A stretch of 64,000 nt of DNA from Nocardia uniformis NBRC 13702 (GTDB lineage: Bacteria > Actinomycetota > Actinomycetes > Mycobacteriales > Mycobacteriaceae): assembly GCF_001613345.1 (NCBI RefSeq), contig NZ_BDCE01000064.1, forward strand, positions 143,708 to 207,707, in the 5' to 3' direction. The position numbers and the translations under genes were made by a program. The notes beneath the pieces were generated by a model, which searched no databases, was not told the origin of the DNA, and saw only the letters and a program-made list of their open reading frames with translations. Shown here one piece after another: positions 58,813 through 64,000 of the stretch (position 1 is the stretch's first letter; the number at the start of each line of letters is the position of its first letter).

Positions 58813-59706
58813 ATGTCCACTGGGACCGAACTCATTCTCATAACCGGCGCTACCGGCAAGCAGGGTGGCGCTACGGCTCGGCGACTGCTGGCGGCGGGGA
58901 CGCCGGTACGCGCGCTGGTACGCGATCCCGAAGCTCCCGCCGCGCTCGAATTGGCCGCGGCCGGAGCCGAACTCGCGGTCGGCGATTTCGACTCCCCCGA
59001 CACCATCGACGCGGCGGTCGCGGGGGTCCGGGCGGTCATGGGTGTACCTCCGGCCAGCTACGGGCCAGAGGGCTGGGATAGCGACCTCGAGGCGCGGCGC
59101 GGCGAGTACCTGGTGGAGGCGGCGCGGCGGGCCGGTATCGAGCAATTCGTGTTCACCGGCATCGCCTCCTTCGCGCAGGAGGGCCGCTGGGGTGCGGAGG
59201 GTAAGCGGCGGATCGAGGATGCCGTGACCGCGAGCGGTATGCGGTGGACGGTGCTGCGCCCTGTGCGGTTCATGGAGAACTACCTCCTGCGGGGCCTCGC
59301 GGTGGACGGCATCCGCGACGGCGTCCACCGCCACCTGTTCCCAGCCGACCGGCCGATCCAGGTCATCGCGGTGGACGATGTCGCGGCCTTCGCCCAGCTG
59401 GCATTCGCCGATCCGGACCGATTCCACGGCCGCACACTGGAATTGGCCGGTGACGCGCGAACCATGCCCGATGCCGCACGGGCAATCAGTCAGGCCACCG
59501 GGATCGAGGTGCGCTTCGAGGAGTTCACCGAGGGCGAGGCCGCGGCTATGGGTCCGGAGGTCGTGGCGGTCTGGCGGCAGTCCCGCGCGGGTGCGGGCTG
59601 GCGCGCCGATATCCCCGCCCTGCGCGAAATACATCCCGCCCTACGGACTTTCGACACCTGGCTGGCCGAAACCGGTGCGGCGCAGTTGAAAGCATTGCTC
59701 ACTTAG
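58813..59706 (+). CDS. NmrA-like / atypical SDR NAD(P)-binding protein
   Basis: A 297-aa NmrA-family protein: N-terminal LITGATGKQGGATARRLLAAGTPVRALVRDP (GxxGxxG), GDFDSPDTIDAAVAG, EQFVFTGIASFA, RRIEDAVTASGMRWTVLRPVRFMENY, and the C-terminal PIQVIAVDDVAAFAQLAFADPDRFHGRTLELAGDA. Such proteins are redox sensors or quinone/NADPH-binding reductases. ATG 58813, with a GTG two codons upstream as alternative. Its 3' end overlaps the end of smc by 8 bases. Confidence 0.88.
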   Translation: MSTGTELILITGATGKQGGATARRLLAAGTPVRALVRDPEAPAALELAAAGAELAVGDFDSPDTIDAAVAGVRAVMGVPPASYGPEGWDSDLEARRGEYLVEAARRAGIEQFVFTGIASFAQEGRWGAEGKRRIEDAVTASGMRWTVLRPVRFMENYLLRGLAVDGIRDGVHRHLFPADRPIQVIAVDDVAAFAQLAFADPDRFHGRTLELAGDARTMPDAARAISQATGIEVRFEEFTEGEAAAMGPEVVAVWRQSRAGAGWRADIPALREIHPALRTFDTWLAETGAAQLKALLT

Positions 59707-62700
59707 CCGCGCCGACCAGGTTCTCGCCGCGCATGCGCTGCGAAATCACCTGGGTAATGCCATCTCCGCGCATACTCACGCCGTAGAGCGCGTCGGCGAT
59801 CTCCATGGTCGGCTTCTGGTGGGTGATGACGATCAGCTGGCTCTTCTCCCGCAGCTGCTCGAACAGGCCGATGAGGCGACGCAGGTTGGTGTCGTCCAGG
59901 GCCGCCTCGACCTCGTCCATCACATAGAACGGGGAGGGGCGGGCGCGGAAGATGGCCACCAGCAAAGCCACTGCGGTGAGGGACTTTTCGCCACCGGAAA
60001 GCAGCGACAGACGCTTGACCTTCTTGCCCGGCGGGCGGGCCTCGACCTCGACGCCGGTGGCGAGCATGTCGCTCGGATCGGTAAGCAGTAGCCGTCCTTC
60101 GCCACCGGGGAAGAGCTTGCCGAATACGCCGACGAATTCGCGGGATACGTCCTCGTAGGCCTCGGTGAAGACCTGGAGAATGCGGGCATCCACCTCCGAG
60201 ACCACGTCCAGGAGGTCCTGCCGGGCCTTCTTGACATCCTCGAGCTGGGTGGCGAGGAAGTTGTAGCGCTCCTCGAGCGCCGCGAACTCTTCCAGGGCAA
60301 GGGGATTCACCTTACCGAGGGTGGTGAGGTCCTTCTCCGCGCGTTTGGCGCGGCGCTCCTGGGTGGCGCGGTCGTAGGGCATGGGCTGCGGCGGGGTGAC
60401 ATCCTCGCCGCGCTCCTTGGCCTGCTCGTACTCCATCAGCTCCAGCGCGGACGGCGGCATGGGCACATCCGGACCGTATTCGGTGATGAGATCGTCGAGG
60501 GAGATGCCGAACTGCTCGGAAATGGTCGTCTCGAGCTGTTCGATACGCAACGCCGACTGGGCGCGTGCGACCTCGTCGCGGTGCACAGCATCGGTGAGCT
60601 GGGCAAGCTGGGTATTGAGAGCGCGGGCGCGCTCCTTGATCTGCTCCACCTGGGCGGCACATTCGGTGCGGCGGCGCACCAGATCGTCCCGGCGGGCGGC
60701 GGCCTGGGCGACCACCTGTTCGAGGTCGGCGGCAATACGTTCACCGGATTCAGCGACCACGGCGGCCACGGCGGCGGCCTGGCGGCGGGCGGCGTGGGCG
60801 CGTTCGGCGCGGGCTCGGTTCTCACGTTCGGCGCGCGCGGTACGGCGCAGCGAATCGGCTTTGCCCCGTACGGATTCGGCGCGTTCCTCGGCGGTGCGGA
60901 CCGCGAGGCGGGCCTCCACCTCCATGGAGCGGGCTTCGGCGAGCGCACCGGCGGCTTCCTCGCGCAGGTGTCCGGCGGCCTCGGTGCCCTCGGATTCCTG
61001 CCCCATATCGGACTGCTCGGATTCGGCGTTGCGCAGCCGCTCCTCGAGTTCGGCCAGCTTCTGCAGGGTTTCCTCACGACCGGCTTCGGCGTCGGCGCGC
61101 TGAGTCAGCAGTTTTTCGCAATCGATCTGCGCGGCGCGGGCGGTGTGCCCGAGGCGGCCGAGCCGGTCGTAGATGGCGACCAGGGCCTGATCGGATTCGT
61201 GCAGGGCGAGTAGCGCGTGGTCGACGGCGTCCTTGCGGTCGGCCTGTTCGGCGAGCGCGCCGGCGAGCGCGGCCTCGAGTTCCTCGGCCTGTCGCTGCCA
61301 GGAGGTCAATTCCTCCTTGGCGGAGTCGATTTCGGCCTGTACTTCCAGCTGGCTGGGGGCACGGTCGGAACCGCCGAGCATCCAGCCGGTACCGGTGAGG
61401 TCTCCGTCGCGGGTGACGACACGCAGTTCGGGGCGGGCGGCGACGACCGTGGCTGCCTCGGACAATCCGTCGACGACGGCGATACCCGCGGTCAGGGCCG
61501 CGATCGCGCCACGCATATTCTCGGGGCAGTCCACGATATCGACCAGCCAGCGCGCGCCACCGGGCAGTTCGCCACCGGGAAGCGAATTTGTTTGGGCGGC
61601 ACCGCCGTACACAATGGCTACCCGGCCGCCGTCGGCCTCCTTGAGCGCCCGGACGGCGGAGTGCGCCGAGGTGCCGGTGTCGGCGGTGACGGCGTCGGCG
61701 AGCGGTCCGAGCGCGGCGGCGACCGCGGCTTCGAATCCGCCCTGCACACGGATCAATCCGGACAGCGGACCGAGCAGCCCCTCGGTGCGGTGCTCCAGCA
61801 GCCAGGCCGCGCCGTCGCGGCGCGCCAGGCCCATGGTGAGCGCCTCGATACGCGCGCCGAGCGAGGCGACCCGCTTTCCGGCCTCACGGTCGCGGTCACG
61901 CAGTTCGGTGACGCGCTGATCGGCCAGCTCGAGGGCCTGGGCGGCATGTTCATACTGGTGGTCGAGGCCTTCCTCGCCCGCGTCGAGTTCACTCAATTCG
62001 GCTTGGACGGCCTCGAATTCGGCGTCGGCGGCCTCACCGCGATGCCGGGCCTCGGCAATACCGGCGGACATGCGCGCGATCTCGCCGTCGACCGATTGCG
62101 CGCGGATACGCAGCGAATCCACCTGTCCGGAGAGCCGGACGAAACCCTCGCGGCGGTCGGCGATGGCGCGCACGGCGGCCAGGTGCGCCTGTTCGGCGGC
62201 CTTGGCGGCCTGCTCGCGTTCATAGAGCGCGTCGCGAGCGGATTCGAGCATGCCCGTGGCCATCTCGACGGCCTCGAGCAGTTCGGCTTCCTCGGCCTCC
62301 ACGCGATCGGCTTCGCGTTCGAGCTGTTCGGGATCGCGGCCCGCGCCGGTGGGCTGTTCAATGGTGAGGTTGCGGGCGCGATCGCGGGAAATGCGAATGG
62401 TGGCATTGACCCGCTCGGTCAGCGCGGAGAGCTGGAACCAGGTCTGCGCGGCCGCTTCCGCGCCGGGAGTAAGCTTGGACAGCTCGAATTCCTGCTGCGC
62501 GAGCGCGGCATTGGCGGCGTCCATTTCGGCATGGACTTTGATCTGCTGTTCGCGAGCGAAGGCTTCCTTGCTCTGCTGGCTCTCCAGATCCGTGCGCCGC
62601 GACACCAGATCGTCGGCGGCCAGCCGCAGCTTGGAATCCCGCAATTCCGATTGCACGGTTGCGGCGCGTCGCGCCACCTCCGCCTGGCGGCCGAGCGGTT

Positions 62701-63307
62701 TGAGCTGGCGGCGCAGTTCGGTGGTGAGGTCGGTGAGCCGGGCCAGATTGGCCTGCATGGCATCGAGTTTACGAACGGCCTTCTCTTTACGACGGCGGTG
62801 CTTGAGCACGCCCGCGGCCTCTTCGATGAACGCGCGCCGATCCTCCGGCCGCGATTCCAGAATCGCCGAGAGTTGCCCCTGACCGACGATAACGTGCATT
62901 TCGCGGCCGATACCGGAGTCGCTGAGCAGTTCCTGCACATCCATCAGGCGGCAGGTGTTCCCATTGATCTCGTATTCGCCCGCGCCGTCGCGGAACATGC
63001 GCCGGGTGATGGACACCTCGGAGTAGTCGATGGGCAGCGCACCGTCGGAGTTGTCGATGGTGAGCGTCACCTCGGCACGACCGAGCGCGGCGCGTCCCGT
63101 GGTTCCGGCGAAGATGACGTCCTGCATCTTCCCGCCGCGCAGCGCTTTCGCCCCCTGCTCACCCATGACCCAGGTGAGCGCGTCGACGACATTCGACTTC
63201 CCCGATCCGTTCGGTCCCACCACGCAGGTGATACCCGGTTCGAACCGGAGCGTCGTCGCGGACGCGAAGGACTTGAACCCCTTCAGCGTCAGACTCTTCA
63301 GGTGCAC
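59699..63307 (-). CDS. smc: chromosome segregation protein SMC
   Basis: The condensin ATPase (1202 aa). N-terminal ATPase half with VGPNGSGKSNVVDALTWVMGEQGAKALRGG, long coiled coils (about 170-500 and 660-1010), a hinge near 510-660 (GLLGPLSGLIRVQGGFEAAVAAALG), and the C-terminal signature LSGGEKSLTAVALLVAIFRARPSPFYVMDEVEAALDD. The frame is open to 63343; GTG 63307 gives the family N-terminus MHLKSLTLKGFKSFA. Unlike in M. tuberculosis it is separated from ftsY. Confidence 0.96.
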   Translation of the reverse strand: MHLKSLTLKGFKSFASATTLRFEPGITCVVGPNGSGKSNVVDALTWVMGEQGAKALRGGKMQDVIFAGTTGRAALGRAEVTLTIDNSDGALPIDYSEVSITRRMFRDGAGEYEINGNTCRLMDVQELLSDSGIGREMHVIVGQGQLSAILESRPEDRRAFIEEAAGVLKHRRRKEKAVRKLDAMQANLARLTDLTTELRRQLKPLGRQAEVARRAATVQSELRDSKLRLAADDLVSRRTDLESQQSKEAFAREQQIKVHAEMDAANAALAQQEFELSKLTPGAEAAAQTWFQLSALTERVNATIRISRDRARNLTIEQPTGAGRDPEQLEREADRVEAEEAELLEAVEMATGMLESARDALYEREQAAKAAEQAHLAAVRAIADRREGFVRLSGQVDSLRIRAQSVDGEIARMSAGIAEARHRGEAADAEFEAVQAELSELDAGEEGLDHQYEHAAQALELADQRVTELRDRDREAGKRVASLGARIEALTMGLARRDGAAWLLEHRTEGLLGPLSGLIRVQGGFEAAVAAALGPLADAVTADTGTSAHSAVRALKEADGGRVAIVYGGAAQTNSLPGGELPGGARWLVDIVDCPENMRGAIAALTAGIAVVDGLSEAATVVAARPELRVVTRDGDLTGTGWMLGGSDRAPSQLEVQAEIDSAKEELTSWQRQAEELEAALAGALAEQADRKDAVDHALLALHESDQALVAIYDRLGRLGHTARAAQIDCEKLLTQRADAEAGREETLQKLAELEERLRNAESEQSDMGQESEGTEAAGHLREEAAGALAEARSMEVEARLAVRTAEERAESVRGKADSLRRTARAERENRARAERAHAARRQAAAVAAVVAESGERIAADLEQVVAQAAARRDDLVRRRTECAAQVEQIKERARALNTQLAQLTDAVHRDEVARAQSALRIEQLETTISEQFGISLDDLITEYGPDVPMPPSALELMEYEQAKERGEDVTPPQPMPYDRATQERRAKRAEKDLTTLGKVNPLALEEFAALEERYNFLATQLEDVKKARQDLLDVVSEVDARILQVFTEAYEDVSREFVGVFGKLFPGGEGRLLLTDPSDMLATGVEVEARPPGKKVKRLSLLSGGEKSLTAVALLVAIFRARPSPFYVMDEVEAALDDTNLRRLIGLFEQLREKSQLIVITHQKPTMEIADALYGVSMRGDGITQVISQRMRGENLVGAAK

Positions 63308-63379
63308 AGTCGGCCAGGTTACCCGTAGTCGCTGGGTTGCCATGCGTATGCCGGTGAACGAGTCCGGTTGGCGGGCGGC

Positions 63380-63769
63380 TCAGCGGATGGTGACCGTCAA
63401 GGTGTAGGTCACGTCTTGGGTCTGCGAACCGACCTGGATTTCCCAGACACCCGGCTTGACCGTGGTGGTGAAGGGCGACGGCACATACCGCGCCCAGAGC
63501 TTGCCGTCCGGATCGAACACGGTGAAGCTCGCGGCGCCGTCGACCTCGACGGTCATGGACCGCGGGTTGGCCACCTCGACCCGATAGGCGATCTCGTTAC
63601 CGCGCGCAACGGTGTCCCGCACACTCGCACTATTGCTGCCGGGCGCGAACTGAAGGGTCTTCCTGGCGATGACATCACCGGAGGCGATGGCGGGTGCCGC
63701 GAGGGTGAGAACTCCGGTGAGGGTGGCCAGGACGAGGGCGAGGCGGTGCGCATATAGAGGAGCGGGCAT
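63380..63769 (-). CDS. small secreted beta-sandwich-like protein
   Basis: A 129-aa exported protein: signal peptide MPAPLYAHRLALVLATLTGVLTLAAPAIASG, then a short beta-rich domain (ARGNEIAYRVEVANPRSMTVEVDGAASFTVFDPDGKLWARY ... TVKPGVWEIQVGSQTQDVTYTLTVTIR) that reads like an immunoglobulin or pre-peptidase C-terminal type sandwich. No enzyme motif. ATG 63769 preceded by AAAGGTGGCGGGC. Function unknown. Confidence 0.75.
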   Translation of the reverse strand: MPAPLYAHRLALVLATLTGVLTLAAPAIASGDVIARKTLQFAPGSNSASVRDTVARGNEIAYRVEVANPRSMTVEVDGAASFTVFDPDGKLWARYVPSPFTTTVKPGVWEIQVGSQTQDVTYTLTVTIR

Positions 63770-63828
63770 GCCCGCCACCTTTACCGGCGAAGCTATCGAT
63801 TGCCTGCGCGGGGGATTGCGGTTCGGCC

Positions 63829-64000
63829 TCAACTGATGACGGCGGGGTATCGGGGCAGGACGGCCGGGTCTGTGTTGAGCAGATCGTGCGGTCCGGCTTC
63901 GTCTTTCGGGGTGAGGTCGATGGGGGTGTCGGGCAATTGGTTACTGCATTTGGGGTGTTGTTGGTGAGGTGATGGTGGTGCGAATTTGCATGCTGGTTTC
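63829..64000 (-). CDS. 3' end of an unknown gene, cut by the window edge
   Basis: A minus-strand frame without stops runs from the right edge to a TGA at 63829-63831, giving 56 C-terminal residues. It contains KPACKFAPPSPHQQHPKC and DTPIDLTPKDEAGPHDLLN and ends VLPRYPAVIS. Two cysteines and many prolines suggest an exported or surface protein. It ends 59 bp before the secreted-protein gene. It is not the acylphosphatase expected upstream of smc. Confidence 0.5.
   Translation of the reverse strand, partial: KPACKFAPPSPHQQHPKCSNQLPDTPIDLTPKDEAGPHDLLNTDPAVLPRYPAVIS

Noticed and set aside
61217..63328. 703-codon plus-strand frame opposite smc
   Set aside because: Antisense to the coiled-coil coding region, which is biased towards long open antisense frames at high GC. 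No motif or start signal.

Overview
The window is from a high-GC actinobacterium of the order Mycobacteriales, most likely a Nocardia or a close relative. Three things point there: strong GC bias with GTG/TTG starts and ATGA/GTGA overlaps, a complete yrbEAB-mceABCDEF locus, and a gene order from rpsB to smc that recalls the Mycobacterium tuberculosis block Rv2880c-Rv2922c (from memory, not searched).

Left accessory part (1-18.35 kb). On the minus strand is an operon resembling the mycobacterial mymA operon: a Baeyer-Villiger-like flavin monooxygenase, a fused short-chain dehydrogenase/acyl-CoA synthetase with a Lys/Ala-rich tail, a 79-residue unknown and a LipR-like alpha/beta hydrolase cut by the window edge. 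Divergent from it are a TetR regulator and an ABC1/AarF-type kinase-like gene. Then follows an mce lipid-transport operon with a coupled leader ORF, an Mce-associated membrane protein and two unrecognised genes. The mymA-like operon and the mce operon carry the same 21-bp element, with identical placement over a TTGCGC-17-TANNNT promoter, so they are probably co-regulated. This is the most interesting signal in the window.

Housekeeping part (18.85-53.5 kb). Nearly all genes are on the minus strand and cover translation, RNA and envelope functions: rlmN, cdsA, frr, pyrH, tsf, rpsB; xerC, dprA, yifB, yraN, rnhB, lepB, rplS; tex; trmD, rimM, khpA, rpsP; ffh; glnD-glnB-amtB; ftsY. Interspersed are small accessory genes: an M23 peptidase, two DUF202 proteins, a DUF1990 protein, a SnoaL-like protein, a YqeY-like protein, an iron-box-preceded siderophore-interacting protein, a tandem pair of small secreted proteins and an amidohydrolase. 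Two tandem-repeat arrays (about 140-bp and 60-bp units) lie at 26.7-28.6 kb.

Right part (53.7-64 kb). ftsY and smc, neighbours in M. tuberculosis, are separated here by about 6 kb: a DUF2237 protein, a PPOX-fold protein, two unknown membrane proteins, a palindromic REP-like element, a secreted HAD phosphatase, and a TetR with a C-terminal zinc-ribbon-like segment divergent from an NmrA-like NAD(P)-binding protein. smc, a small secreted protein and the 3' end of an unknown gene close the window.

No tRNA, rRNA, CRISPR array, transposase or phage gene was seen. All identifications come from reading motifs and gene order; no database search was run.
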